From Sclerotinia nivalis (Eukaryota > Ascomycota > Leotiomycetes > Helotiales > Sclerotiniaceae), in NCBI GenBank assembly GCA_029531795.1, contig JAPEIS010000015.1:1922001-1986000 (forward strand): a stretch of 64,000 bases of DNA, read 5' to 3'. Of this stretch, positions 22,780 to 35,864 are shown piece by piece (positions within the stretch are counted from its first letter, which is position 1; the number at the start of each line of letters is the position of its first letter). The notes beneath the pieces are model-generated. The model worked only from the letters and a program-made list of their open reading frames with translations, had not been told where the DNA came from and ran no database searches. A program made the position numbers and the translations under genes.

Positions 22780-25700
22780 TTATTCTTCTTCGTAGATCTC
22801 CTGCTGTATCTGTCGTTCCCATATGCGGCTCGCCGACTCGACGATTTTTGCGGCTTTTGCAAGAAACTTAGCATGGTACTTTTCCTCGTCATCGGATGCT
22901 AGACGTAACTTCCTGGGTTGGGCAAGGAGTAGTATGGGTATTAATTCCTTTGAGTCTGCTCCCGTGATCGCACCAACTGTTTTATAGCCATTGTCCCAGA
23001 AGATCCTAGCCGTTCGACTTTTGATGAATGTTATTTCCGCTAAGGCGAGCAGATCAGATTTGGCCCCTATGACTTGTTAGATGTAGCTGCCATATGCACC
23101 AACCAGAAAATATGAATCCATAAAACCCCTTTGTTCTAGTAACGAGCTGAAGGGCATACCAGCTTTTAGTCGATCAGAGAAGTGATCAAGCACCGCAGCT
23201 AGTGCTCCCCAATCCATTTTCTCACAGAACTTAATCATTCCTGCAGCAAAGCCGTGACATGTCTGGGCTAAGTTTTGTATGGTTCCTCGTGGTAAGTCAT
23301 ATTTGCGAGCAACCACATGAACCGGCATTTCGTTGCAGAGGTCTCGAAGCTGCAAAGCTGTGTAGAACCTCTTGTACACCCGAGCGATTTCAATTTCTTC
23401 AGGCGTTGACTCCTTCATCGACCCTCCATGTGCCCTAGGAGGGAGTCAAGCGTCAACTAATGACTAGATGGGGAGTAACAAATAGACTTACATTTTGTTG
23501 ATCAATAACGGCTTGAGGCCGACGAAACCAAGAACCCTTAAGTTGTTTTCATCAAGCATATCAACTTCCTTACGGAATATTTGCCGGTTGGTGTTGCCCT
23601 GCATCGCTTGAACAGGCGTGAAAGTGTAAAGCACATGCATTTCGCCGTCTAGTACAAATGCCTCGAGAGATTTCCGTAATTCTTTGTGAACGAATAAGCC
23701 ATCTTCCGGGGCGAGAGAAGAAGCCACAACAGCCTGTCCGAGGCGTGTAGCTTCGTATGAAGATGATTGCGTCTGTTCGACGAGTTTATTTTCCAGTAAA
23801 TCTTTCAGAGTCATTTCAACCATCGATCTTAGCTCTTCCTGATCAATCGTGTGATAGAGGAGGGTTTTCTTCACGTAATCGTCGATTGCATCGCTGCTTA
23901 TTGCCAGTTTTGTAGCTATTACTTCGAGTAATGCCCTGCGCACGTATCAGGACCAGCCGATTAATAATGTCTATTGGGCTCTGATACCTTTTCATACCCC
24001 GCTTTCCTGGCACCAAACAACTTTCTACTGACGGGATCTCGGCTTCCATGAGCTCAGCAACGGACTCGAGGTCAGATTTTTGGCAACAAAGATGTGTTTC
24101 GCCAATTTCATCTTTCCCTTTGCGCCCAGCTCTACCTCTCATCTGACGGCTGCAATAATCAGCATTTGCAGTACTTGTGCTGGGTAAGATACTTACAGCA
24201 TTGAAGGTCCGACCAAATCAGATCCCATTCTAGCACCATGTAATATTACCCGTCCTAATGGATCGTCAGCCTCTGCAATCGTATAAATCAATAACATTTA
24301 GTGTTTTGGAGTCATTGTCAGAGCCTTTCGACACCGGAGCTTTCATAACTGGATGACTCACTGGCGGGAAGATTGATACCGGCTGCCAGACTGCAAGTCG
24401 CTACCATTACTTTTAATACTCCTTCGTCGTAGGCAGCTGCAACCAAGTCGCGTTCTTCCGTAGTGAGACCAGCATCTGTGGGCGTCAGAAAACCTAGAAT
24501 TCAGAGATAAAAGGTACATACGATGAAACGCTACGCCCATGAGGACTGTTTTCTCCAGCACTTGATCCAGACCACCACTCGTATTTCTTAGATCACTCAA
24601 AAGATCGCGTCGTCTGTTCATGATAATTGGGTCAACAGCATCGACCGGAGGTAGCACCTGGCTTATTAGAAGTGCATCTCTTTCACAACCCAGCCGACCT
24701 ACCATTCAACGAACTTAGTATTACTGTTTAACAGTCTAGAACAAAGAACCAAAAAAAAAAGATCGTGAGTCTGCATGTGCTCTTGGGAAGGTCGGGGTCG
24801 AACATGGCACCTATACCCATGTGGATTATCTAGGCGAAAACAACGAAACTAGGGATTGACTTACTACTGCAGAACACTAGCACACCATAGCCACTTCTGG
24901 CAGTTTCATTGGCTAAAGCAACGACGGAGTTTAGTAATGGATTGTTCAGCTCTCTATGTTGCGAAATCTGTATTCGCCTATGAGGCTCCGGAAGTGGTTT
25001 CGCGGCATTGCCTCTGATCTGCGAATTTAGTTGTGAGGCTGTCTCGTAGAACCTGTTCGCACTGGAGGCCGGATACACAGCATTTTCAAAGACAAGGTGT
25101 TCTTCTACGGGAACAGCTCTGTAATTGGAAATATAGAATTTGGCATTATTGAGCCATTTAGCCAGCAAGTCTGCATTCTTTGCTTGGTCAGATAGACATC
25201 TCCATGAGACATTCACCAAAGAAGGGCCAGACTTACATCGAGAGTTGCGCTCATACCAACTATCTGCACACCTTGCTCCAAGCTAAGGAGCTTTGTAGCC
25301 ATTAGTTCCAGTATATATCCGCGGCTTTCATCGTTTATGAAATGAATCTCATCCATGACCACGACTCCAAGATTTCCTATGGAGCAATCATCAATCGCCG
25401 CATTGACAAGCGAGTTAGCCTTTCATTCTTAGTCAATGAATGAAAACCCATGTTGTATCTAGGCTGACGCACCTTTTCTATAGTGCATACTGCAATATCC
25501 ATGTCAGCCCACGTTGAATTCAATTTGCTGCCACCATAAAATCCAGTCACTCTAATGGTGTTTTCATTGCCTCGATTCCGCCACATTGATGGCCACTTTG
25601 AGTCCCGAGAAGATGTCTCTTTGGAGATTCCCTGGACAACTTTTCGGAGCCATCGGAGTTTTTCTTGAACAAGTGCGACGTAAGGTAATACTAACAGAGC

Positions 25701-26264
25701 TTTCTTCTCCAGGTTTTGTATGATCTTCTTGAGCATGAGGACATCTGCAACAAGTGACTTCCCACCACCTGTCGGAGCAGTGTAGACAAGATTACGTTCT
25801 CCAGCAAGTGCACCACTACGCAAAAGACATTCTGATTGCCATGGGTATATGGATTTAATTCCCAAGGCAGCAAAGTTGTCGATTAATTGACGTGGTAGTT
25901 GATATGCAGGATGTTCTAAATCAAGCAAGGGGTTTAGTGTTGGGGTTGGCGTCAAAGCAAGTTGCCTTCTCTGTGAATACTCGGAATAATTTTGAACGGT
26001 GATGTTATCAATTCCACTTGCCTTTAATGCCCCCGGACTTTCATTTTTGAGAGTTGGGCGGAGAAAGTCTGTTTGCTTAGAAAGTTCGGTTCGGAGATGA
26101 GCGTGATTAGGGGAGGATGGGTTTCCCCGCGATATTTCGGAATCATTCAACTCATCAAATGTTCTTTTCACAGCGGCGCGGGAGACAGTTGTAGAAGCCA
26201 ATCTTGTTGCATCTATGGTAGTTTTGTGATATATACCAGACCGCGTCGCATCAGATTTCTTCAT
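22780..26264 (-). CDS. HELQ/POLQ-type superfamily 2 DNA helicase (no polymerase domain)
   Basis: This is a predicted nuclear 3'-5' DNA helicase for strand-break or crosslink repair. Ten exons (26264-25473, 25419-25237, 25177-24865, 24698-24522, 24475-24362, 24254-24197, 24149-23988, 23935-23492, 23434-23160, 23066-22780) give 934 residues. Motif I is TAPTGGGKS (about residue 165), motif II VVMDEIHF, motif III SATLD, then VATCSLAAGINLPARR and motif VI QMRGRAGRKG. A winged-helix and ratchet region follows, with ELARVYKRFY-like IEIARVYKRFY and a C-terminal helix-hairpin-helix-like stretch around YKTVGAITGAD. It ends shortly after, so the A-family polymerase of metazoan POLQ is absent. The N-terminal 100 residues are low complexity. 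All introns are GT-AG. Confidence is high in family, moderate in exact orthology (HELQ versus POLQ helicase). Confidence 0.9.
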
Positions 26265-27095
26265 TTCCGAGTTGGGCTGGGTTTAGGAATTGAATGTGTT
26301 CTGTGAAATTGTACAGAGAGTAATTAAGGCATTTGGTACGCAAAGAAAAGGAAGAGGGAGAAAGACTGATGAAACGTCAAATGTATGTAACTAAGTAGGT
26401 AAAGAAGTAGAAGCTTAAGAGAGCCGTAGCAAAATACGGGTAGAAGTTCCCGAACAACCTTCGGTTAGAATTACGAAGTTTTTTTCACGAGCCAAGGCCA
26501 AACTGTGAATCTGATAAACCTTAACTCTCAAAAACAAATGATATCTTTTTTTATAAGCAAAACAATGATTGAGTCGATGAATTAAGAATGTTGCCTGTGC
26601 CTGGTATATGTTTCGAATTGCCCTTCTTGACTTGACTTGGTCAAGGATGGATGTGGAAGTCTCGAGTGGATAACTCGTACCTAGAGGAGATGTAACCTTA
26701 GTGGCGGGGAGTGGAGGAAAGAATTACACGTGATCGATCAGTTCATCGGGTTATTGGGTGCTCCGGGTTTCCATGTCGGAGCTAGCAAGGATGTTTTGAA
26801 AAGCAACACCCCGCCTAAAAGTGGGGACTTCAAGCATTTAGAGGATGTTCGAGATCCAACACAAATGTTCGATTGATGGATGGATTGATTGGTTGATGAA
26901 TCGATGAACTGATGAATCGATGGATTGATGGATTATTGATGGATTTGTTAAGGGTACTTGTGGATAATGTGACACCACCAAGAGTTTACTGTGCAGCTTA
27001 TGACTCGAGCAACTATTTTGGTCTTGGAGTAATTGTTTGTAACGACTGTAAAAGAAGGAATAGGGTAACTTTTAATTCCTTTTAATAGGTAGTCA

Positions 27096-27150
27096 TTCAT
27101 TCATTCATTCACTCATTCATTCATTCTTTCTTTAATTCACTCAGTCATTC
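27096..27150. repeat. ATTC tetranucleotide microsatellite
   Basis: The tract contains successive ATTC units with single substitutions (ACTC, TTTC, AGTC). It is a simple repeat in non-coding DNA. Confidence 0.85.
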
Positions 27151-27220
27151 AGGGGATGTTCTGTTTTCTATATTGGCTAACGGGATATCATCAACACCTT
27201 CTTATCTATTTGCCATGCCA

Positions 27221-27272
27221 TGCCCTGCTCTGCCCTGCTCTGCCCTGCTCTGCCCTGCTCTGCTCTGCCCTG
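27221..27272. repeat. 10-bp tandem repeat TGCCCTGCTC
   Basis: Four perfect copies of TGCCCTGCTC run from 27221 to 27260, followed by a shortened TGCTCTGCCCTGC copy. It lies in the intergenic region and has no coding frame of interest. Confidence 0.9.
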
Positions 27273-28683
27273 CTTATGAAATGACATCAAATGTGTTGTG
27301 CACAAGGCTAGTTACCTAGGTAGGTATATGTCCAATTTGGACATGTATTGAACATTGAAGAAACTCGGTCTATCTACCTTGGTACCTAGGGTAAACTTGA
27401 TATTTCTGCCTATTGTTGAATGATATTAATAATGTACGGAGTACCCCACTAGGTAGATAGATATGTATACAGAGCACAAGCCTACCCAGCCTAGATATCT
27501 GGTTTGGATGTAGAATATTGATGAAACTCAATCTATTATAAAAATAAAATATATCTGTTTTTTCCAAGGTTGTAAAGCCCAGATTAGATATAGATATTCT
27601 CAGGATAAAGGTTATAGGAATATTGAAGAAACTCCAAGTCCCGCCCACAAAACGTTGATATATCCGCCTTATCCTCACCTAACAGTCATTCTTGAAGTCG
27701 CCGCCCGTCTTCTTCCACACCCAGCGGAAAAGGGTTGTTGATTCTATGCAGGCACCAATTAGCGCCATGCCATATCGTTTTGTTTCGCTAAAGAAATTCC
27801 CATTCCCACCTTTTTATTCCATCGCTTCATACCCATCCCATCCCATCCCATCCCATCCCCATCCCATCCTATCCCAATCCCCATCCATCATTGCTTCAGT
27901 GCTTGAAAGTACAGAGTATTTCTTCACACCGTTTTGAACTTTGAAAGACGGAAAACTTCATTGGCTTGAACCGAGTTTGACTGATCTGATCTACTTACTT
28001 AGCTAGTCTACTTTGTCCTTCTTCCAAAGCTCTATATCCGTGCATCTATCAATCTTACCTAGGTACTCTTCCCAGTACCTACCTCGCAACTCTCTTGTTG
28101 TTATACGGCAAGGTATAGGACCACATCTTACAACCAATCCATCATATTGCTCCTCCCTCTACTCTACCATTTTCACATTTACTTTACCAACTTGAAATTA
28201 TTTACCGAATCATTCATCTAAGCTTCATAATCTCATTTAGCTTGCCCTTTTTCGAGGTCTCTTCAACTCTATCATAAATCATAATCTTATTTACTCTCTT
28301 TATCAGTGAGGATTAAGATATTGCCCAATTTTGGTCATTTGTCCAGGGTTTGTGCATCTCCAGTTAATTCTATATGTATGTTCTTGAGAGCTCACAAATA
28401 GCCTCGTCCCAGTTCTACTCATTGTCACCTTGTGGTCCTTCCACATCCGCCCTTTCTACAATATCAAAAATTTACGTGTCAACTACACTCTTTCTAATTC
28501 CAAATCGGTTCATATTCAAGCAATCTCACAACCTCGATTTTCTCTCATGGGTCGAGACCTTGTCATAATCGTCCGGCAGCCTCGTATATAGCGCTTCTCG
28601 CACCTCGTTCTCGCGGGAAGCGCTCCAATTCATAGCCCGGTATTTGATCATTCGGCCACGAATTTGTTTGCGGCGCAATCGTC

Positions 28684-31600
28684 ATGACCAAGGAAATTAA
28701 TGCTGGTACCAGCGTCGAAGGCTCATCCAGTACCCTCCCCTCGCAAGAGAGCGATGCCGTGGAGAATGTATGCTCGACCCACGACTCTCACGCCGTAAAT
28801 GCGATGGAAATCGTGTCTGAACCTAAGGTACCGGCTGATGCGCCTGGGAGAGGATTGGAGAAAGAATTGTTAGCTCTTCGCGATTCCGAATCCCACCCTA
28901 TGACCGCGACCAATTCCGCATCTTCAAATCGATCGAATAAGGATGCCGGAGCCAGCGGTATGGGCGGCGCTGCCTATGGTACTCGATCGCGCAATCGCAC
29001 CGGTACATCACGAATCAATTATGCAGAAGACAAGGAGATGGACGTGGACATTGAAATTGCAGCGCAAGAGAAAGAGGTGCGCAAGGCGGCTCGGGTCAAT
29101 GATTCTCGCTCTTCGACATCTACCGATAATGGGCCGTCGACAGCTACCACGAAAAAGACAATCGCCTCTGAACCAGAACCTGTCGCTACGACTCAAAATA
29201 ACAACAAGGAACCTATTCCTGGCACCTCTACATTCTCCGCGAATCCGTCAGTACCAACGACTCAGAATTCCAAGAAAAAGAAATCTCCTGCTCAGACGGT
29301 CGCAGTCGCAGCTTCATCTTCGTCGCAGAATGTTGTACAAAATGGTTCGTTGGTACACACATGTACTCCTAGAGCGAGCATGGCTGTGCACGAATCAAAC
29401 ATGTTGAGCTTCGATAACTGTGGGGCACGTTTAAAGGACGGGAAACTTGTAGCCGACGATGGCACCGTTCTTTCAGTCAATGGTATGCATACCAAGGCCA
29501 TGGATACACCCGCCCCTTTTCCAATTATCTCGAAATACTAACCCATTATCAGATCACGTGTATCTTGTTTGTGAACCTCCTGGGGAACCATATTATCTTG
29601 GTCGAATTATGGAGTTTTTACATATCAATAACGACGTCAAAGAGCCTATTGACGCACTACGGCTTAATTGGTATTACCGTCCCAAGGAAATTGGGAAGAA
29701 GGTTAGTGATACACGTCAAGTATTCGCATCCATGCATTCCGACATTAGTCCCCTCACAGCTTTACGTGGCAAATGTCAGATCAAGCACAAGGCCGAAGTT
29801 GAAAAGCTGGATGTTTTGAGATCGACCAAGGACAGCTTCTGGTACGACAAGTTGTACGATCGTTACATTCACCGATACTACGATGTCATTCCCACTTTTC
29901 AGGTCATAAATGTACCAGTTCCAGTCAAGAAAGTCCTTGACGAACGTTGGAAACACATTATTGTAGAAGCGGGGCGTGGCAAAGAGTTTACTAGTGCTGT
30001 GAAAACCTGTAAACGGTGCAGTAGGTACAGTGCAAGGTGCGTATTTCCGAATCCTAAAATATAGAGTTGAGCTGATTATTTAGCAACGATTCTGTTGACT
30101 GTGCGGTTTGTCAGAATACCTATCACATGAGCTGTGTGAATCCACCATTGCTGAAGAAACCCTCGCGCGGCTTTGCTTGGGCCTGTGGACCTTGCAGCAA
30201 GGCTCAAGAAAAAAAACTCGAGGCTCGTAATACCCCAAATATTAATGATGGAATCGTTGACGCCGAAGATGACGAGATGAATGAGGACGAAGACGATCTA
30301 CCCGTAGCACTAGGCGATGCACTCGATACAAATGGGAACACCTCATCAGGGTCCCAAGATATAGAAATGTCTATTCATCCAGGTACAGCGGAACAAGTTC
30401 ATCAAGCAAGCCTATGGCTGTTTCGGTATCTGGGAATACACTGCAAGGTTGAAGATGCACTGGACTATGACGATCGTATATATCCAAGGGCTAGCTCTAG
30501 AATTGGGAACCGTCATCAAGCTAATGTTCCAGCATGGCCTGGTAGACCTGTGGAGTATGTCAAGGCCGTGGAAATCAAGAAAAAATACATCAAGGGAGGG
30601 AGCAGTAGTCACAGGAAGGATGCAAAGCTATCGAAAGAGACTATAGCTGCATTAGAAGCCGACAAAATTGCTCGTGAAAAAAGGCCGATTTGGGTCATGG
30701 ATGAGCCGAATGGTTATATTCATCGTGGTGATGATGCACCCAACGATGACCCTAAAAATACGGCGACTCTCCAGTTCAAAATCCCCGAGGTCGGTGAGGC
30801 TTCTACCAGCGCTGAACGGGGAATGGACGACGGCGCTCCGTCTTTGGACGTCCCTGCGTATGAGCAGTTGGTCAATGATTATATGATTCGTGCGAAAGCA
30901 ATGGCTAAACCTTTAGGCTTACCGGAACTATCAACCAATTTGCTTGATGTAGCCTTGCAACTGCTCTATTCGAACAACTTCGATGTAGACAAGGCGCTCG
31001 ATGCACTTTCCAAAACCGACAAAAAGGCATTCAAGGAGCCAGAGCTAAGTTCGACCGAACTTAAAAAATTCGAGGACGGCGTTACTAAATTTGGGTCGGA
31101 GTGGCTTAGCATTAAAAGACACGTGAAGAGTATGAGTCCTGCTGATGTGGTACGATTTTACTATACATGGAAAAAGACGGACAGGGGAAAACAGGTATGG
31201 GGTAATTATTCAGGACGAAAAGGCAAAAAGGAGGCCAAAAAGGCCGAGGCGGCTTTGGGAAAGTTACAGGATGACATTGCCGATGATCACGATGATTCTG
31301 CTTTCGATAACGACAAGGTTTTACAGAAAAAGAAGGGATTCCAGTGTAAGTTCTGTTCCGTCAGAAGCTCGCAGCGATGGAGACGAGCTCCAAACACACC
31401 CGTGGGTACTACGGTACCCGAGAATCCAAACAGCAAAGGAGCTGCAAAAGAGAAAGGTAATCAACTTGTATTGGCGTTATGTCAAAGATGCGCTGAACTT
31501 TGGCGCCGCTATGCGATACAGTATGAGGATATCGAAGAAGTAGCCAAAAAGGTGGCAGCTTCAGGAGGGCGAGCTTCGAAACGGAAAATGGATGAAGAAT

Positions 31601-34052
31601 TTCTTAGGGAGCTTAAAGCTGCAAATGAGGGTTTTGGGCAACCTGATGTCCTTCCCACTACAGCACCTATATCGACTCATAGTACGCCCGCGCCCGCGCC
31701 TCCTGTTCCCACAACGTCGGAACCACCTAAGAAGAAAGTCAAAACCAATTTAGATAGTAAAGAGACTTCGGATTCTGCGCTTGAAAACGGTGCCGTAGTA
31801 ACGCCGGCTCAACCGAAAAAGAAACCAATAGTCGAGAAACCTCCCCCCCCTCCGCCTCCTCCCCCGGAACCCCCCAAGCCAAAAATTCTTCCGTGTGCTG
31901 TTTGTGGCCAGATGGAACCATTGGGAGATCAACATCTTTCTTGCAAAGAATGTAGAATGGCTGTGCATCGCAATTGCTATGGAGTTGTTGACAACCGAAG
32001 TCCCAACAAATGGACTTGTGACATGTGCCAGAACGATAAAGATCCCAAAGTGTCGATAGTGAGTACATTCAATCTTTCTTTCTTATATTTGTGCTATCGC
32101 TCACTATTTCAGCAATATAAATGCATGCTTTGCCCAATAGAGTCCACAGAGCATGATTTCGTCGAACCACCCAAGATCTCTCATAAGAAGAAAACCGAAA
32201 AGGAGCGCGAGCGCGATCGCGTAGAGAGAGAAAATGCACAGAAAGCTGCAGACTACTTTCGAAAAAAGCAAGAAGAATACAACAAACCCGTTAACCCTCG
32301 AGAGCCATTGAAGCGCACAGCTAATAACAACTGGGTACACGTCACCTGTGCTGTATTCACACCCGAAGTAAAGTTCGGAGATGCGAAAGCGCTCGTCCCA
32401 TCTGAAGGAATTCCTTCGATCCCTTCGAGTAGGTATGATGAGGTTTGCAAAGCATGCAAAAAGAAAGGCGGTGCCTGTGTGAATTGCCACTCATGTCGAG
32501 CTCCAGGTAAGAGTAACTTTACACATCCATATTGTCATGTTACTAAAGCATTGCAGTACACGTGGAATGTGCGCATCAGAATGGGTACATCTTGGGCTTC
32601 GATATCGCGCCCGTGAAGGGATCTCGCCGCGATCAACACAATATCGTGAATATCAATGGTGAGATGGGCGCCATGTCTGCCGCTATCTGGTGTAAGGAAC
32701 ATGTACCGACTAAGACTATTGTGCATCGCATGTATGACGTCGTTGATGAAACGGGTCTCAATGCTTTACAACTCTATGTACAAAACTTCAAACAGGCAGA
32801 CTTAGCACTGACTGGCACAGTTCGAAAAGCGAACCTTGTCAATCAATCTACTAGAGCGGCCATTTCTGTCCATGTTGCCACGTCCCAAAATCGTAGGACG
32901 TCGACGACGGGGGCTTCTATAACGAATCCCATTAACAGACGTACTTCTTTGGCATCAATAAAAGTTGAGGATTCGCCAGTGAGCACTTCACTTCCGGTAC
33001 GCGATTCAGAGAGAATATGTGTCACCTGCAGTGTTGATATAAGTCCTAAATGGTGGCCGATGATTGAAGCTCCTGTTACGACCAAGAGTCCTGCACTTCC
33101 CCTTGACGCGATACTGGATCACGATCCTACAAAATCGGAAAGCCCTGGTCTCACCAATGGTCACTTACCTAATGGCCTGACGGGTGAAAGAAATGGAGTT
33201 CATGTTGCACTCGCAGCCGCGGCCTTGCATCAAAATACAAAAAAGCCGGCTCCGGTACCTACGGAATTTCAATGTCATCAGTGCCACTGGAAGAAGATTC
33301 GGAAACAACCTACGCCCACACCGACCCCTCCACCCATTCCTATACCAATAGCAAGCGATCGCGAGGCTTCCAGACCTCCGGCACCCCTTCCCATTTCGAC
33401 TGCTGCACCCGTCATTGCGAGTATTCCTCAACCTGAGCATGAGCGAAACCATACCCCTCATCAATATTCATGGCCCCCTCAACCTCCTTCGTACGCGGCC
33501 AATGCTCCGTCGTATCCGTCCAATGCTCCATATAACAACTGGCCACGCCAGTCCCCTGTGCCAGCTAACGTCGCTGCCGTACATCAAGTCAATGGCAATC
33601 ATTCACCAAGGATGCCTGGAGTTGCGCCACAACTTGGAGGGCCACCTCATAATCGACAGCCTGTGCAAGGTCTACAGCCATCCCCCCATCAAAATGGACG
33701 CTTGTCACAAACGCCAAACGGCTACCCGCCATCCCCCCACCGACTTGCTGGACCACCACCTATTCACATGCAAAATGGAGGTTACGGGTCATATGTCTCC
33801 AATAGACCCGCTCCTCATCACTTAACCAACGGCGGACCGCCCCCTCGCGCTCCGGAACACCCATTCTCGCAAAGCAGCGCGCCGATGCATCCTCGTCCGT
33901 ACGGTCCACCGCACGGTCCATCACACGGTAGCCCACCACTCAACCGGCAATTGAATGGCCCCCCTCCTCAATTGAATGGTACGAGACCGAATGATAATCG
34001 CGTTAATGGTGGGGCAAGCGCGAGTCCATCGCTGCGAAATTTGCTTTCTTAG
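28684..34052 (+). CDS. Snt2-like BAH/PHD/SANT chromatin protein
   Basis: This is a predicted nuclear chromatin reader of the Snt2 type, a family linked to histone deacetylase complexes and histone turnover. Exons: 28684-29482, 29553-30036, 30084-32058, 32113-32506, 32557-34052 (1,715 residues). A low-complexity N-terminus (1-265) precedes a BAH domain beginning DHVYLVCEPPGEPYYLGRI. A PHD finger follows (CAVCQNTYHMSC, about 434). A SANT domain lies near 745 (LKKFEDGVTKFGSEW, VRFYYTWKK), then a GATA-like zinc finger near 848 (CKFCSVRSSQRWRR, LCQRCAELWRRY). A second PHD near 1030 (CAVCGQMEPLG) runs into an extended PHD (WVHVTCAVFTPEV). Another two-part zinc site comes at about 1370 and 1457 (CVTC, CHQCHWKK), then a Pro/Asn-rich tail. 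Splice phases agree throughout. Confidence 0.9.
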
Positions 34053-34779
34053 AAAAGGGTTGATTGGCCAAAAACACACACATATCATCCAGGCCTTTAG
34101 TTGTGCATTTACTGTTTTATCTCGTTCATGTATTGTATGATTCCAATGTTTTACAAATTAAGGCGTTCGTTCTATGGTGGCCATACCTTTTTCTAGGCGC
34201 ATGGCGTTTAGAGACAACCACAATGTAAAATAGATTATTCAAGATGATTGGAGATGGGAAACTAGAATCATTCATGGGAAATGGTAAGACGGCTGATTCA
34301 AAACTGGGAGGACGGTCCATAAGTATACCATAAATACAAACAACTTCGTGTACAAACCGATTTGTGACGAGTTGCCAATTTTGCAAAACGAGACTTGAAT
34401 GCCACAATATCTCTAGAATAGTTTGCGGCCAACGGGTCGCTCATATCACACCATCAGGTAGGTACCACCTATCACGGAGAAGTGAGGATTACTTTTGAAA
34501 AGTTGTAAATTCTGCCATCATGATGTTCTGGATTATTGAATTGTGCACTTGGCAGGTAAGCCACATGGGCCTTCCTTATCTCTGGCACCTGTTTCTCCTC
34601 CGGTTTGCACTGTTTCTGTTCTCCGATTTGTTTGCTGGGTATTTTCGGTTGCTCTATTGCTATCTGCCACTGCATCTTTTGGCTGCACCTCTCCTCCACC
34701 ATTGGTTATTGCGGGATCCTATGCATTAAAAGTTAACAGTGCAATCTAATTGGTCGTCGTTGGGATAGCTTACATCTAG
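34053..34779. other. Intergenic spacer between convergent genes
   Basis: About 730 bp lie between the Snt2-like gene (+) and the flavodoxin-like gene (-). It is expected to carry both 3' untranslated regions. Open frames of 60-90 codons on both strands overlap one another and lack motifs. Confidence 0.5.
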
Positions 34780-35864
34780 TCACGCGAAGTTAACCTTGCT
34801 GATGGCCTTTCCAAATTCCTCGCCTTGAATGGTAGCAATTTCTAACTCGAGTGCAGAGGGTGATCGAGATCCATCGCCACCCTAGTGATTTATTAGTTAA
34901 ATTTCTTCCCAAAGCGTACAGAAACACTCTAGTATAATTCAAGAAAACGAATCAATTAACCTACAGCGAAGGTTCCTGCACCCCATGCCGAGCCACCTCT
35001 GACCTCTTCTATATTGCCGAGTTGTGCAAAGGCCTTGGCATATCCCAATGGAACATAGACGATGCCGTGATGAGCCAATGTCGATAAAGAGGCAATGACG
35101 GTGCTTTCTTGTCCACCACCTGGAGTGCCGGTGGAGACGAAGATTCCGGCGTATTTACCCCAGTATCCTCCGGTTTGCCATTGGCTGCCGGTGGCGTCCC
35201 AGAAGGCTTTCCATTGTGCGGGGAAATTGCCGAATCGGGTTGGGATGCCGAAGAGGAATGCGTCCTGCGAGTGAGAGTGAGAGTGTTAGTTATGTTGTAG
35301 TTATGGAGTCATTATTCAAGTGCGAGGTAGATTGGAGGTGAAATTAGGACGAGTATGGCCCCATTGTTCAAGGTAAATGAGAAGGTTCTAGGTAGTAAAA
35401 CTTACATATTTAGCCAGAGTTGCCGGATCAATGATTGGAATGTCGGATTTGGCTGGAGCGTGCATCTTGGTCAAGACTTCTTGGGGAAGAGTCTCTGGAA
35501 CTCTAATTGTAAATTATTAGTAACTACCGTTTGATTGTAAAGTATTTGATGTTGATGCTTACTGGAAGAGATCAGCTTCAATTCCGGCTTTCTTGAGACC
35601 TTCCTTTTCGGCTTCGGCAAGCTTTTGAATGTGGCCGTACATGGAGTACTGTTGGGAGATGTAACGATTAGCATCATGATAAGTTTTTAAGTAAATTGAT
35701 AGGATTATAGGTAATGGGCTGGAATAGAATAGATAGGAGTATATGCGGTATTGGTTGGATAGAATGTGAGGAGGAATGGTGGTATAGGTAGTTCTGTCCT
35801 CCCTTGATGATAGCGGGGTCTGTAGAGAGCTACTTACGAAGACGATAGCTACTTTAGGAGCCAT
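34780..35864 (-). CDS. WrbA/Pst2-type flavodoxin-like NAD(P)H:quinone oxidoreductase
   Basis: It reduces quinones by two electrons using FMN, protecting against oxidative stress; the yeast relatives Pst2/Ycp4/Rfs1 sit at the plasma membrane or eisosomes. Exons: 35864-35838, 35648-35563, 35502-35406, 35264-34965, 34881-34780 (203 residues, the family length). The first exon encodes only MAPKVAIVF. Then come [14 protein letters not shown] (FMN phosphate loop), [51 protein letters not shown] and the late [11 protein letters not shown] and [11 protein letters not shown] motifs typical of WrbA proteins. It ends [13 protein letters not shown]. The largest intron (189 bp) follows the tiny first exon. 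Family call is secure; which paralogue it is remains open. Confidence 0.9.

Larger units (their letters stand above)
26265..28683. other. Long intergenic region with several microsatellites
   Basis: About 2.4 kb lie between the divergent helicase and Snt2-like genes. It holds a GATT/GATG-rich tract (about 26876-26943), an ATTC tract (27096-27150), a 10-bp repeat (27221-27272) and a TCCCA tract (27836-27870). Open frames of 60-102 codons here are overlapping, low-complexity and without motifs. A long 5' leader for the Snt2-like gene seems likely; pyrimidine-rich sequence precedes its ATG. No separate gene is supported. Confidence 0.55.

Noticed and set aside
27370..28568. Several ORFs of 60-102 codons upstream of the Snt2-like gene
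   Set aside because: They overlap microsatellites, occur on both strands and look like leader or promoter DNA; possible upstream ORFs, but not supported as genes.
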